Notes: generated by a model not told the origin, from the letters alone. Counted from the stretch's first letter, positions 7,908 to 17,829 are shown. The stretch: 64,000 nt of DNA from Streptomyces coelicoflavus (GCF_003112555.1 NZ_BEWB01000020.1:1-64000), one strand, 5' to 3'. A program made the numbers and translations.

Positions 7908-10900
7908 GTGCTCGTCATGCCCGACAGATCCAAGAGACCGCCGATACGGCAGGCGATACGGCCGACGAGATCCCGGGCCCTGCGGTCCACGGTCGCCGCG
8001 GTGCTCGCCGGGGCGCTCGGCCTCGCCGCGCTGACGGGCGGCGGCACCGCCGTGGCCGTGCCCGGCCCGACCGCGTCCACCGCCGAGGGGACCTCCCGCG
8101 GCACCGACTACACGGAGCTCGTCGACCCGTTCGTGTCCACCGCCGGCGACGACGGCAACGACCTCCCCGGCGCCCAGGCCCCGCACGGACTCGCCAAGGT
8201 CAACCCCATGACCACCCCGGGCCGCAACCACTCCGGGTACGACTACGACGAGGACCGCATCGCCGGGTTCACCGCCACCAACCTGGACGGCGTGGGCGGT
8301 TCGGGCGGCGGCGGCGACCTGCTGGTCGTCCCGACGTCGGAGCGCTACGACAGCCGCCCGGCCACGAGCAGCTACGCGCACCCCTACAGCCACGACGACG
8401 AGTCGGCGTCGCCCGGCTCCTACCGGGTGGGCCTCGGGTCCCCCGCCGGGACCATCGACGCCGAGATGACCGCGACGACCCGCACCGCGCTCGAGCGGTA
8501 CCGCTTCCCCGCCGGATCGCGGCCCCAGCTCGTCCTCGACCTGGCGAACAACTTCACCAGCCGCACCCGCGCGACGCTCGACGCGACGAAGCTGAAGGAC
8601 GGGACGACCGCGATCAGCGGACTCGTCGCGGGGTCCTTCAACGGCGCCTCGTACCGCCTGTACTACTACGCCACCACGAACGTCCCCGTGACCTCGCTGC
8701 GCAGTTGGGGCGACGACGGCGCGCTCAGCGAGGCGACCGCGCAGGACGGTACCGACACGGGCGCCGTGCTCGGCTTCGACGAGGCCGACGGCGACGACAT
8801 CGAGCTGCGCGTCACCCTCTCGCCGATCAGCGCCGAACAGGCCGCGACCGACCAGCACAACGAGGTGGCGGGCCACGGCTTCGAGGAGGTGCGCGCGCGG
8901 ACGAAGGCGGACTGGAACGGCACGCTCGGCGCCGTCGCGGTGAAGGCCTCGAAGAAGGCCGACCCGGACTCGACGCTCACCAAGCAGTTCTACACGCACC
9001 TGTACCGCATGTACGCGCTGCCCGTGAACGCGACCAGTACCAGCGGCACCTACCGCGGCGTCGACGGGGCGGTGCACCAGGCGAACGGCTTCACCTACTA
9101 CGACGGCTGGTCCACCTGGGACGACTTCCGCAAGTACTCCGTCGAGGCGTACATCGACCCGGCGGCCTACCGGGACATGGTGCAGTCCGCGATCGTCCTC
9201 TTCGCCGACGCGCACGCCTCGGGCAAGAGCCTCGGCAGCCTCACCCACTCGGTGCCGACGGTGCGCTGGGAGCGCTCGGCGGTGGTGATCGCCGACGCGC
9301 TGTCGAAGGGGTTCAAGGACTTCGACCGGCTCGACGAGGCCTACCCGGCGCTGAAGTCGTACACCGGGTACTACACCGGGACGCAGCTGCGGCAGGGCTA
9401 CATCGCCGGTGACCCCGGTACGACGGTGCAGCGCGGCTACGACCAGTGGGCGCTGTCCGTCGTCGCGGACGCGCTCGGCGAGGACGCGGACGCGAAGAAG
9501 CTGCGCGAGCAGGCGACGATGGCGATCGACAACCTGGTCAGGCCCGGCGCCTGGACGGCGGACGACGGCACCGAGGTGGGTCTGCTCACCCCGCGCGACG
9601 GCGAGGGCGACTGGCAGGACGTCGACTACGAGAAGTTCGAGGAGGCCAGGCTCTACCAGGGCACCCTCTGGCAGTACCACTGGTACGACGCGTACGACAT
9701 GGCCGGCCTGGTCGAGGCCATGGGCGGCGAGAAGGCCGGCCGGGCCGCGATCCGGCACATGTTCGGCGAGGACTCCGACGCCGACGACGGCTCGACGATG
9801 CTGCACTCCAACGCCAACGAGATCGACCTCCAGGCCCCCTACCTCTTCAACTACGTCGGTGAGCCGAGCCTGACGCAGAAGTGGGTGCGCGCCATCTACA
9901 CGGACGAGACCTGGAACCGGTACATCGCCACCGGCTCCACCGGTGAAGCTCCCAGCTCCGGCGGCGAGTTCAGGCCGCCGGTCAGGACCAAGGCGTACGA
10001 ACTCGCCCCGGACGGCTTCCTGCCCACCATGGACAACGACGCGGGCACCATGTCGACGATGTTCGTCGCGGCCGCCCTCGGCCTGTTCCCGGTGACGGCG
10101 GGCTCCAGCCAGTTCCAGATCGGCAGCCCGTTCTTCGACTCCACGACGATCCGTTACGCCAACGGCGCCGAGTTCACCGTCGAGGCCGACGGGGTCTCGC
10201 CGAGCGACTACTACGTGCAGCGCGCCACGCTCAACGGCAAGCGGTTCACCAACACGTGGCTCGACTACGCGCAGATCGTCGCCGGCGGCACCCTGAAGTT
10301 CGACATGGGCTCCGAGCCGTCGTCCTGGGGCGCCCGCACCGAGCCCGCGTACTCGCTGAGCACCGACCCGGGCGACGGCGACGACGGCACCGGGCCGGGC
10401 CGGGGCACGACGGTCGTCTCCGCCCGTCCGCAGACCGTCGGCACCGACGCCGACGGCACCCTCGACACCGGTATCGGGCTCCGCCTGTCCGGCAGGGCGT
10501 CGTTCGCCGCGCGGAAGGGGACCAGCCTCACCGGGACCGGCGCGGCGAGCGTCACCGGCCTGCCCGACGGGGTCGAGGCCGATCTCCGCGTCACGGGCAG
10601 GCGCACGGCGTCGCTGAAGCTCACCGGCACCACGAAGACCGACGCGCGGATCGGCGTCGTCTTCCGCGACCGGGCCTTCCCGCACGGCATACCGGCCTCG
10701 ACGGTGACCGGCGCCGGCGTGTCCGTGACCGACCCGCTGGTCGTCTCGGCGGCGGCGGTGCACCGGGCGGGCCTCGACGCCCTCGTCGACGACGCGTCCC
10801 TCGTGCGTGAGGGCAACTACTCCGACGGCTCCTACGGCCTCTTCCGGGCGGCGCTGGAACGCGCGGTGACCGTCCTCGCGGACCGCGCCTCGCCGACCGG

Positions 10901-13900
10901 CACGCTCATGGCCGCGCACGACGCCCTGCGGTCCGCGATCGACGCGCTCACCCTGGACGAGGGCGGGTACGCCGTCCTCCAGGCCGAGGATCCCGACCGG
11001 ATGGAGGGCCCCAGCCTCGTCAAGGAGGCGTACTACTCGGACGGCGACCTCGGCGGCGTCACCGAGGGCGCCTGGGAGCAGTACACGCACCTGGACTTCG
11101 GCGGGGTCGCCCCGCGGAGCGTCTCCGTGCGCTACGCCAACTCACAGGCCCCCACGGCGGAACCGAGCAGTGTGGACATCCATGCCGGCGACGCCGACGG
11201 CCCCGTCGTCGCCACCGTCTCCCTGCCCGGCACCGGCGGCTGGCAGTACTACACCACCGTCGAGGCGGCCGTCACCGACCCGCAGGCCCTGCTGGACGCG
11301 TCGGCCGCGACGTTCGTGTTCCACGCGCCGTCGGGGCGGCAGTGGGTGTCGAACTTCGACTGGTACCGGTTCTCGCCCGAAGACGTCTCCGCGTCCGGCT
11401 CGAAGACGACACTGGCCTCGCTGACCACGGCCAACGCCTCGGCCACCGGCGACGGTTCACTGCCGCTGAAACTCTCGGGCGGCGTCTTCGAGAACGTGAC
11501 GAACGGCGCCTGGGCCGAGTGGCGGGACACCGACCTCGGTGACGGCGCGGACGCCGTCACCATCGGCTACGACAAGCCCCGCTCGCGTGCGGCGTCGGAC
11601 TCGCACATCGAACTGCGCCTCGGTTCGAAGGACGGTCCGACGAGCGTCGACATCCCCCTGGAGTACACCGGTTCCGGCTGGGGGACCGTCGCCGAGACCA
11701 CCGTGCCGCTCGACCCGCGTGTCTTCAAGGGTGCGCAGACCGTGTACGCCCTCTTCGTCTCCAGCACCCAGACCGACGCACAGCCCTACGTCGCCAACGT
11801 CCACTCGCTGACCCTGACCCGGCAGTCGGACGCCCCGGTGGTGTTCGACGCCACGGCGTTCGAGGGCAGCAGCGGGGGCGGGCTCAAGAGCGAGCCGGCC
11901 ACCTGGAGCGACGCGGGTTCCGCCACCAGCCTCGGCGGCACCTACGACGGCGCCTGGCTCGACTACGGGGACGTCGACTTCGGCGACTCCCCCAAGAACA
12001 CCGTCACGCTCACCTACGTCAACAACTCCGCCCGCTGCGGCACCGGTTCCGCCGTCCAGCTCTACCTGGACACCTTCGACCCGGACGCCCCCGGCACGCC
12101 GTACGCGACCGTTCCGCTGCCGGTCACCGGCGGTTCGTGGTCGTCGGGCGGGACGACCAGCGTGACCCTGCCGGAGGCGATCACCGGCACACACGCGGTG
12201 CACCTGCGGCTGACCACGCACGCGGACTCCGCGCACCCGTACGTCGCCAACCTCGGCCGGGTCACCTTCGGCCACGTCGAGCCGCCCGCGGAGACGGACC
12301 TGTCCGCCCTGCGGAAGGCCGTCGGCCAGTACGAGGGTCTGGCCGAGGACGCCGACCGGTACGGCACCGTCGACTTCGGCGTGTTCCGGCGCGAACTCGC
12401 CGCCGCCCGCGCCCTCCTCGGCGCGAAGGACGCGACGCAGCTCGAGGCCGACCTGCGGACCCGGAGCCTGACCCTGGCCGCGAACCAGCTGGTCCCGCTC
12501 CCGAGACTGAAGCTGGAGAACCTGGTCGCCACCGCGTCCGCCCTCCGCGACGAGCGCTACACGGACGCCTCGTGGACGGCGTTCACCACCGCGCTCACCG
12601 CGGCGAGGAAGGCCGTGGCGGACGACGCGGCCACGGACCGGACGCTCACCGCGCGGTACGACGGCCTCGACGACGCCATGTCGGCGCTCACCACGAAGCG
12701 CAGGACGGTGCCGGCCGCGCCCGACGCGGTGTCGGCGTCCGCGTCCGGCACCGGCGTGAAGGTCACCTGGTCCGCGCCCGAGGACGACGGCGGTTCGCCG
12801 GTCACCGGCTACGAGATCACGCTCGGCGACGGTCACCAGGTCGAGATCTCCGACCCGGACAGCCGGAGCACGGTGTTCACCCGGCTGAAGGACGGCACGT
12901 CGTACCCGGCGCGGGTCCGGGCGGTGAACGCCCTCGGCGACTCCCCCTGGAGCGCTTCGACGCAACCCGCCGTCACGGGCGACAACCGGCCCCAGGCGCC
13001 GGCCGTCACGGGCGTGGTCACCGACGGCAAGCGGGTCCGGGTGAGCTGGCGGCCGGCCAGTGACGGCGGTTTCCCGGTCGTCGGCTACACGGTGACCCTC
13101 GACGACGGAACGACCGCGCACGTGCCCGGCACCTCGGACACCGCGCTGCTCACGACCGCGGACAGGGCCGAGGGCCACTCCGCCACCGTGACCGCGACGA
13201 CCCTGGCGGGTGCCTCCGACGCCCCCGCCACGACGGCCGCGAGCACGGCCGCCGCCACGACCGGCACCGCCTCCGACCCGGCGGACTACGAACCGTCCCC
13301 CTTCCCGGACGACGTGCTGGACGCCTCCTACGCGTCGGACTCGTGGCCCGCGACCGACGACGGGAGCGACTACTTCAACGGGCTCCTCAGCGGCTTCGAG
13401 GACCTCGGCCCCGCCACCCTCGGCGCCAACGAGAAGCTGTCCGAGGGCACTTCGCCCACCGCGGAGAACGACACGATCACCGTCGGCATCAACAACGCGG
13501 CGACGCGGGCGCAGGTCGACCGGGCCGAGGTGGACGCCTCGAACAGCGCCACCGTCACGATGGCCGACGGCCTCGGCTCCCGGCTCGGCCCGCTGTACAC
13601 CGAAGCACTGAAGGAGGGCCGGCTGCCCAAGACCGGTGCGCTGTTCTCCCGCGTCACCGAGAACCTCGACACGCACGACGCGGCGAAGAACCACTACCAG
13701 TACCTGCGCCCGTACGTGCGGCTCGGCTTCGCCGGGGACGGCGGCGCGGTCTACGAGTCGCCGGACAGCTCGTACAGCGGACTCGCGGGGCAGGGCTCGT
13801 ACCCGAGCGGCCACACCTACGGCGGCTACGAGGCCGGGACGATCCTCGCCACGCTGCTGCCGGAGCTGGCGCCGTCGATCCTCGCGCGCACCTCGGAGTA

Positions 13901-14834
13901 CGGGGACAACCGGGTCGTCCTCGGGTTCCACTACCCGCTGGACGTCATGGGCGGCCGCGTCACCGCCCAGGCCACGGTGGCGCACCGCTGGGCGGACCCC
14001 GGTTTCGAGAAGCTGCTGCGGCAGGCCCACACCGAGATCGAGAACGTGCTGCTCGCGCGGTGCGAGGAGGAGGGCTACGGCGACACCCTGACGGCCTGCG
14101 CGGGCGACCCCTACGCCGGGCTGAGCACGGCCCAGCAGATCGATCAGTACACCCGGCGCCTGACCTACGGGTTCTCCCGGACCGGCAAGGCCGGGCAGAC
14201 CCTCGACGCGCCACCGGACGCGGCGGCGCTGCTGGTCACGGCGTTCCCGGACCTGACCGCCGAGCAGCGCACCCAGGTTCTGGAGCAGACCGCCACGGAC
14301 TCCGGGTACCCGCTCGACCTCACCGCGTCCGGCGGGCCGAGCTGGCAGCGGATCAACCTCGCGGCGGCGATGGCGGCGGACGTGGTCGTGAACGCCGACG
14401 GGTCGGTCACGGTGACCAGCTCCCCCGACGCCACGAAGGCGAGCATCGCCGACGCGTCCGCGATCACCGTGGGGGGCGTCGCGCTCGACGGGTTCGACCC
14501 GGAGGTGTCCACGTACGTCGTGGACTGGCCGAAGTACAAGCGGATCCCGGCCGTCGGTGCCGTGACGGCCGCTTCGGGTGCGCGGGTGAAGGTGACGTCC
14601 GGCAGCTCCACGGTCTCGTCGTCCCGGCGCGGGTTCACGACCCGCACCATCACGGTGACCTCGGCCAACGGCGCGTTCACCCGCGCCTACACGGTCGGCT
14701 TCCGGCCTACGACGGAGCGGCATCCGCACCGGCCGGGCGCGCGCTGGGACACCGGCGGCGGGACGGCCGGTGACGGCGGGGGCGGGGGCGGCCTGTGGTC
14801 TCCGGCACGCGAATGGGAACAGACCTCGAGATGA
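7908..14834 (+). CDS. Secreted multidomain GH92 glycosidase fused to PAP2 acid phosphatase
   Basis: About 2,308 residues. A signal peptide ends near TGGGTAVA. The GH92 domain spans roughly residues 70-800. At the general-acid position it has YQGTLWQYHW, with Gln584 instead of the usual Glu, while the two catalytic Asp are kept (Asp709 and Asp711 in PTMDNDAGTMS). Next come a FIVAR repeat (~958-1015), three sugar-binding-like beta modules (~1020-1457), two FIVAR-like repeats (~1463-1597) and two FN3 domains (~1600-1780). A PAP2 phosphatase (~1800-2090) has all three motifs: K1927-x6-R1934-P, PSGH with His1969, and R2002-x5-H2008-x3-D2012. A beta-sandwich (~2180-2265) ends it. From memory, GH92 enzymes with Gln at the acid position uncap mannose-phospho-mannose. 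The start is GTG 7908 (GGAAGG close by) or ATG 7917; 7818 is rejected. Confidence 0.9.
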   Translation: MLVMPDRSKRPPIRQAIRPTRSRALRSTVAAVLAGALGLAALTGGGTAVAVPGPTASTAEGTSRGTDYTELVDPFVSTAGDDGNDLPGAQAPHGLAKVNPMTTPGRNHSGYDYDEDRIAGFTATNLDGVGGSGGGGDLLVVPTSERYDSRPATSSYAHPYSHDDESASPGSYRVGLGSPAGTIDAEMTATTRTALERYRFPAGSRPQLVLDLANNFTSRTRATLDATKLKDGTTAISGLVAGSFNGASYRLYYYATTNVPVTSLRSWGDDGALSEATAQDGTDTGAVLGFDEADGDDIELRVTLSPISAEQAATDQHNEVAGHGFEEVRARTKADWNGTLGAVAVKASKKADPDSTLTKQFYTHLYRMYALPVNATSTSGTYRGVDGAVHQANGFTYYDGWSTWDDFRKYSVEAYIDPAAYRDMVQSAIVLFADAHASGKSLGSLTHSVPTVRWERSAVVIADALSKGFKDFDRLDEAYPALKSYTGYYTGTQLRQGYIAGDPGTTVQRGYDQWALSVVADALGEDADAKKLREQATMAIDNLVRPGAWTADDGTEVGLLTPRDGEGDWQDVDYEKFEEARLYQGTLWQYHWYDAYDMAGLVEAMGGEKAGRAAIRHMFGEDSDADDGSTMLHSNANEIDLQAPYLFNYVGEPSLTQKWVRAIYTDETWNRYIATGSTGEAPSSGGEFRPPVRTKAYELAPDGFLPTMDNDAGTMSTMFVAAALGLFPVTAGSSQFQIGSPFFDSTTIRYANGAEFTVEADGVSPSDYYVQRATLNGKRFTNTWLDYAQIVAGGTLKFDMGSEPSSWGARTEPAYSLSTDPGDGDDGTGPGRGTTVVSARPQTVGTDADGTLDTGIGLRLSGRASFAARKGTSLTGTGAASVTGLPDGVEADLRVTGRRTASLKLTGTTKTDARIGVVFRDRAFPHGIPASTVTGAGVSVTDPLVVSAAAVHRAGLDALVDDASLVREGNYSDGSYGLFRAALERAVTVLADRASPTGTLMAAHDALRSAIDALTLDEGGYAVLQAEDPDRMEGPSLVKEAYYSDGDLGGVTEGAWEQYTHLDFGGVAPRSVSVRYANSQAPTAEPSSVDIHAGDADGPVVATVSLPGTGGWQYYTTVEAAVTDPQALLDASAATFVFHAPSGRQWVSNFDWYRFSPEDVSASGSKTTLASLTTANASATGDGSLPLKLSGGVFENVTNGAWAEWRDTDLGDGADAVTIGYDKPRSRAASDSHIELRLGSKDGPTSVDIPLEYTGSGWGTVAETTVPLDPRVFKGAQTVYALFVSSTQTDAQPYVANVHSLTLTRQSDAPVVFDATAFEGSSGGGLKSEPATWSDAGSATSLGGTYDGAWLDYGDVDFGDSPKNTVTLTYVNNSARCGTGSAVQLYLDTFDPDAPGTPYATVPLPVTGGSWSSGGTTSVTLPEAITGTHAVHLRLTTHADSAHPYVANLGRVTFGHVEPPAETDLSALRKAVGQYEGLAEDADRYGTVDFGVFRRELAAARALLGAKDATQLEADLRTRSLTLAANQLVPLPRLKLENLVATASALRDERYTDASWTAFTTALTAARKAVADDAATDRTLTARYDGLDDAMSALTTKRRTVPAAPDAVSASASGTGVKVTWSAPEDDGGSPVTGYEITLGDGHQVEISDPDSRSTVFTRLKDGTSYPARVRAVNALGDSPWSASTQPAVTGDNRPQAPAVTGVVTDGKRVRVSWRPASDGGFPVVGYTVTLDDGTTAHVPGTSDTALLTTADRAEGHSATVTATTLAGASDAPATTAASTAAATTGTASDPADYEPSPFPDDVLDASYASDSWPATDDGSDYFNGLLSGFEDLGPATLGANEKLSEGTSPTAENDTITVGINNAATRAQVDRAEVDASNSATVTMADGLGSRLGPLYTEALKEGRLPKTGALFSRVTENLDTHDAAKNHYQYLRPYVRLGFAGDGGAVYESPDSSYSGLAGQGSYPSGHTYGGYEAGTILATLLPELAPSILARTSEYGDNRVVLGFHYPLDVMGGRVTAQATVAHRWADPGFEKLLRQAHTEIENVLLARCEEEGYGDTLTACAGDPYAGLSTAQQIDQYTRRLTYGFSRTGKAGQTLDAPPDAAALLVTAFPDLTAEQRTQVLEQTATDSGYPLDLTASGGPSWQRINLAAAMAADVVVNADGSVTVTSSPDATKASIADASAITVGGVALDGFDPEVSTYVVDWPKYKRIPAVGAVTAASGARVKVTSGSSTVSSSRRGFTTRTITVTSANGAFTRAYTVGFRPTTERHPHRPGARWDTGGGTAGDGGGGGGLWSPAREWEQTSR

Positions 14835-14853
14835 CCGCGGGATGACCGCGTGG

Positions 14854-14888
14854 ACCGCCCCGTCACGGCACGTCCGTGACGGGGCGGT
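14854..14888. terminator. Bidirectional terminator, 15-bp perfect stem
   Basis: ACCGCCCCGTCACGG (14854-14868) pairs with CCGTGACGGGGCGGT (14874-14888) over a 5-nt loop. It lies between the convergent GH92-PAP2 gene and the MFS exporter gene and can serve both. Confidence 0.85.
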
Positions 14889-14897
14889 CCGTCGTTC

Positions 14898-16193
14898 TCA
14901 CGTCGGGGTCGGCTCCTCGGCGCGCGGCCCGTTGCCCTCCTGGGCGCGGCGCAGGGCGTCCTCGTCGGTGCGGGCGTCGTAGCTGACGAGCCTCGGCAGC
15001 GCGGCGGTGAGCAGGCCCACGGCCGCGACACAGGCCACTCCGCCGGTCCAGATCGCCGGGCGGGCGCCGGTCCAGCCGGCCATCGCACCGGCACGGACCT
15101 GGCCGAGCTGCGGGCCGATGCTGTAGGAGAGGACCTCGATGCCGGCGAGCCGGCCGCGCAGCCGGTCGGGGATGGTCTGGTTCCAGATGGTGGAGCGGCC
15201 CAGGCCGCTGAGCATGTCCCCGGCTCCGGCCAGCGCGAGGCAGGCCAGCACCAGCCAGACGTTCGCGGTCCAGCCGGCCGCCGCGATGGCCAGACCCCAG
15301 CCCGTGGCGCCGAACACGACCAGCAGGCCGTGCCGCCGGGTTCTGGAGACCCAGCCGCTGGTCAGGCTGACCAGCACCGAGCCGACGGCACCGGCCGAGT
15401 ACATCAGGCCCAGCGCCCAGTCGGCGTCGAGTTCGTCGGCGAGGAAGGGGAAGATGGTGTTGGGGAAGGCGAAGAGCATCGCCGCCAGGTCGATCGCGTA
15501 GGTGCCCAGCAGCACCGGTCTCGACCAGGCGTACCGGGCGCCCTCGGCGATGCCGCGCAGCGAGGGCTTGGCCGCGTGTTCGGCGGGCGGCACCGGCGAG
15601 AGCCTGCGGCACATCAGGACCGAGCCGCAGAAGCAGGCCACGGTGGTGGTGTACGCGGGGACGTTGCCGGCGTAGGCGACGACGAGGCCGGCCAGCGCGG
15701 GTCCGGCGATGGCGCCGGCCTGCCAGCGCAGGGCGTTCAGGGCCGCGGCGGCCGCCAGTTGGTCGTGCGGCACGATCCGGGCCAGCAGCGAGTCCAGTGC
15801 GGGGCGTTGCAGTCCGGCGAGTGCGGCCACTCCGCCGGCGACCACGTACAGCGGCCAGAGCAGGGGGCTGGGCAGCAGCGCGTTCACCAGCAGGACGGCG
15901 GCCAGGAGGCCCAGGCCCGCCTCGGTGAGCACGATGACCCTGCGCCGGTCGACGGCGTCGGCGAGGGCGCCGCCGTAGAGCCCGAAGACCACGAGGGGGA
16001 CGAGTTCGACGGCGCCCATGACGCCGACGGCGAGCGGGGAGCCGGTCAGCTCCTTGATCTGGAGCGGGAGCGCGATCAGCGCCATCACGCTCCCGAGGTA
16101 GGTGACCAGTCCCTGCACCCACAGGAGGCGGAAGTCGCGGGAGGAGCGCCAGGGCGCGAGGTCGGGCAGCAGCGCGGTGAGCTTCGGGGTCAT
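14898..16193 (-). CDS. MFS exporter, EntS-like (probable siderophore exporter)
   Basis: A 431-residue, 12-helix major-facilitator protein. It starts with SSRDFRLLWVQGLVTYLGS, typical of the EntS/MefA branch, and has the loop motif GGALADAVDRRRV between helices 2 and 3. It exports hydrophobic or siderophore molecules by proton antiport. The ATG at 16193 overlaps the stop of the ATPase remnant by 4 bp, so the two were translated together. An iron box upstream of that remnant makes siderophore export the best guess. A longer in-frame start at 16787 is rejected because the extra N-terminus is frame-shadow sequence of the ATPase. Confidence 0.9.
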   Translation of the reverse strand: MTPKLTALLPDLAPWRSSRDFRLLWVQGLVTYLGSVMALIALPLQIKELTGSPLAVGVMGAVELVPLVVFGLYGGALADAVDRRRVIVLTEAGLGLLAAVLLVNALLPSPLLWPLYVVAGGVAALAGLQRPALDSLLARIVPHDQLAAAAALNALRWQAGAIAGPALAGLVVAYAGNVPAYTTTVACFCGSVLMCRRLSPVPPAEHAAKPSLRGIAEGARYAWSRPVLLGTYAIDLAAMLFAFPNTIFPFLADELDADWALGLMYSAGAVGSVLVSLTSGWVSRTRRHGLLVVFGATGWGLAIAAAGWTANVWLVLACLALAGAGDMLSGLGRSTIWNQTIPDRLRGRLAGIEVLSYSIGPQLGQVRAGAMAGWTGARPAIWTGGVACVAAVGLLTAALPRLVSYDARTDEDALRRAQEGNGPRAEEPTPT

Positions 16194-16774
16194 GGCCTTG
16201 CTTCGTTGTCTCCGGCGACGGTCGACGTGGGCGTCGTGGGCGTCGTGTGGTGGCGTCCGACGGGCAGGACCAGCGGCCTGCCGGAGACCGGGTCCTCGAT
16301 GACGCGGCTCTCCATGCCGTACACGGACCGTACCGTGTCCCCGGTCATCACCTCCTCCGTGTTTCCGGCGGCGTGCAGTCCTCCGGCCGCCGGCGCGATG
16401 AGCCGGTCCGCGTAGCGGGCGGCGAGGTTGAGGTCGTGCAGGACCATGACGATGGTGGTGCCGCGGGTCCGGTTGAGGTCGGTGAGCAGGTCGAGAACAG
16501 TGATGCCCTCGGGGGTGACCGGCGACTGGGGCAACAGGCCCAGGGTGCGGGCGAGTTCCTCGGCTGGGGTGCGGTGCACCTCCTTGCCGTCCAGGACGAC
16601 GCGTCCCGCGCGGGGCGCGGGCAGCCGGGACATGGAGCGCAGCAGGGTCGACTTGCCGCAGGCGTCGTCGCCGAAGTTGGCCTTGGCCATGCCGACGGGG
16701 ACGACGCCGAGGGCGAGTACGCGAAGGCGGGGTGTTCTCATCGACCCGGTATGCACTTTCGGGGAGTTGGGCAC
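16190..16774 (-). pseudogene. Siderophore ABC-transporter ATPase (FepC-like) with large internal deletion
   Basis: Parts of a FepC-type ATPase are clear: ACGKSTLLRSMSRL (Walker A, with its leading G-P-N changed to G-D-D), RTLGLLPQSPVTPEGITV (Q-loop), and then directly LDLLTDLNRTRGTTIVMVLH (H-loop) and DPVSGRPLVLPVGRHH. Family members have about 100 residues between the Q-loop and H-loop segments, including the LSGGQ signature and Walker B; all are missing here in frame. The first ~30 residues of the family are also unrecognisable. The protein cannot be a working ATPase. No fepD/fepG permease genes remain nearby. It stays coupled to the MFS gene, whose expression it may still carry. Confidence 0.8.
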
Positions 16775-16820
16775 GGGAGTCAGGCATGCGGAGCCGGCGG
16801 CAAGGGCCGCACCGCTTGAG

Positions 16821-16839
16821 TTAGGTAAGGCTTACCTTC
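16821..16839 (-). promoter_or_regulatory. Iron box (DmdR/IdeR operator)
   Basis: TTAGGTAAGGCTTACCTTC is a 19-bp near-palindrome close to the actinobacterial IdeR/DmdR consensus TTAGGTTAGGCTAACCTAA. It ends 47 bp upstream of the start of the ATPase remnant on the minus strand. This predicts repression of the ATPase-exporter unit by Fe2+ and expression in iron starvation. The AraC gene ends 100 bp further up and is not controlled from here. Confidence 0.78.
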
Positions 16840-16938
16840 ACTCCCCGCACAGATTAAGGAGCCGACGCACCCGTATCAATCGAGCCTTCCCGACAGCCCT
16901 TGTAGCGATCGGGACACCGGCCGCCGCGCCCGCCGCCC

Positions 16939-17709
16939 TCAGCGCACCCGGAACCGGCCCGGAGTGGTCCCCGTGGTCCGCCGGAAGGCCGCCCCGAAGG
17001 CGCTCGCCGAGCGGTAGCCCACCGCGTCGGCCACCACGTCCACCTCGAACCCGAGCGCCAGCAGGTGCACGGCGTGCTGGGCCCGGACCGAGGCGACCCA
17101 GCGGGCGAAACTCGTGCCCGTTTCGGTCCGGAAGGCGCGGGTCAGGGTGCGCGCGCTGCAACCGAGGGCCGTGGCCCAGCCGGTCAGGGTGCGCTGGTCG
17201 GAGGGGTCGGACCGGACCGCGTCCACGATCGGACGCAGCAGCTCGGACGTGGGCAGCTGCACCAGCAGCGCCCGGGGTGAGGGGCGCAGGACGTCCAGCA
17301 CCATGGCCTCGGTGACGTCCCGGGAGCGCGGCGGCAGGCCGGGCTCCCCGAGCCGGTCCAGGAGCAGCCTGAGCAGCGGGGTGATGTCCACGGCCACCGG
17401 CTCGTCGGGCAGCGCCGAGACCGTGCCGTGCCGGAAGAAGTGGGCACGGTAGGAGGTACCGGCGACGGCGGAGGCCGAGTGCAGTTGCCCCGCGGGCATC
17501 CACAGGCCGAGCGACGGGGTGATGCACCACAGCTGGGAACCGACCACGGCGGTCGACGCCCCGTGCGCGTTCCAGAGCAGTTCGTGCCACGGGTGGGAGT
17601 GCTCGTTCCAGGCCGTGTCGGCGGCGACGACCTCCTCGTACCCCTTGATCACGAAGGAGACGTCCACCTCGCCGGCGGCGAGCGCCGGCAACTCCCTGGT
17701 GACACGCAT
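16939..17709 (-). CDS. AraC-family transcriptional regulator
   Basis: 256 residues. The N-terminal cupin-like sensor contains HSHPWHELLWNAHG, WCITPSLGLWMPAGQLHSA and YRAHFF. The C-terminal double HTH runs from about residue 165: TLTGWATALGCSARTLTRAF, then the second helix pair AVGYRSASAFGAAFRRTTG and the final TPGRF. It probably senses a small ligand. Its place upstream of the iron-box unit suggests a link with siderophore genes, as for many AraC proteins, but that is inferred. The start is ATG 17709; the very long frame running upstream to 19188 is a shadow of the kinase and ligase genes. Confidence 0.85.
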   Translation of the reverse strand: MRVTRELPALAAGEVDVSFVIKGYEEVVAADTAWNEHSHPWHELLWNAHGASTAVVGSQLWCITPSLGLWMPAGQLHSASAVAGTSYRAHFFRHGTVSALPDEPVAVDITPLLRLLLDRLGEPGLPPRSRDVTEAMVLDVLRPSPRALLVQLPTSELLRPIVDAVRSDPSDQRTLTGWATALGCSARTLTRAFRTETGTSFARWVASVRAQHAVHLLALGFEVDVVADAVGYRSASAFGAAFRRTTGTTPGRFRVR

Positions 17710-17829
17710 GCGGCTCAGGCTAACCGGCGGGGGCCGGTCGTCCGGTCCGGCCCGTACGTGCCGGTGCGGGCCGGAAATGGGTGCGCGAACCGATGGACGC
17801 CCGTGCCGCGCGTCGCCGACGCTGCTGCC

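Noticed and set aside
7893-14729. Two minus-strand reading frames of more than 1,000 codons opposite the GH92-PAP2 gene
   Set aside because: Their proteins are Arg/Val/Gly/His strings without motifs. Long antisense frames are expected opposite very GC-rich genes; the plus strand has clear catalytic motifs throughout.
16194-16787. Long N-terminal extension of the MFS exporter
   Set aside because: The extension is an Arg/His-rich shadow of the ATPase remnant; the MTPKLTALLPD start at 16193 overlaps the ATPase stop by ATGA.
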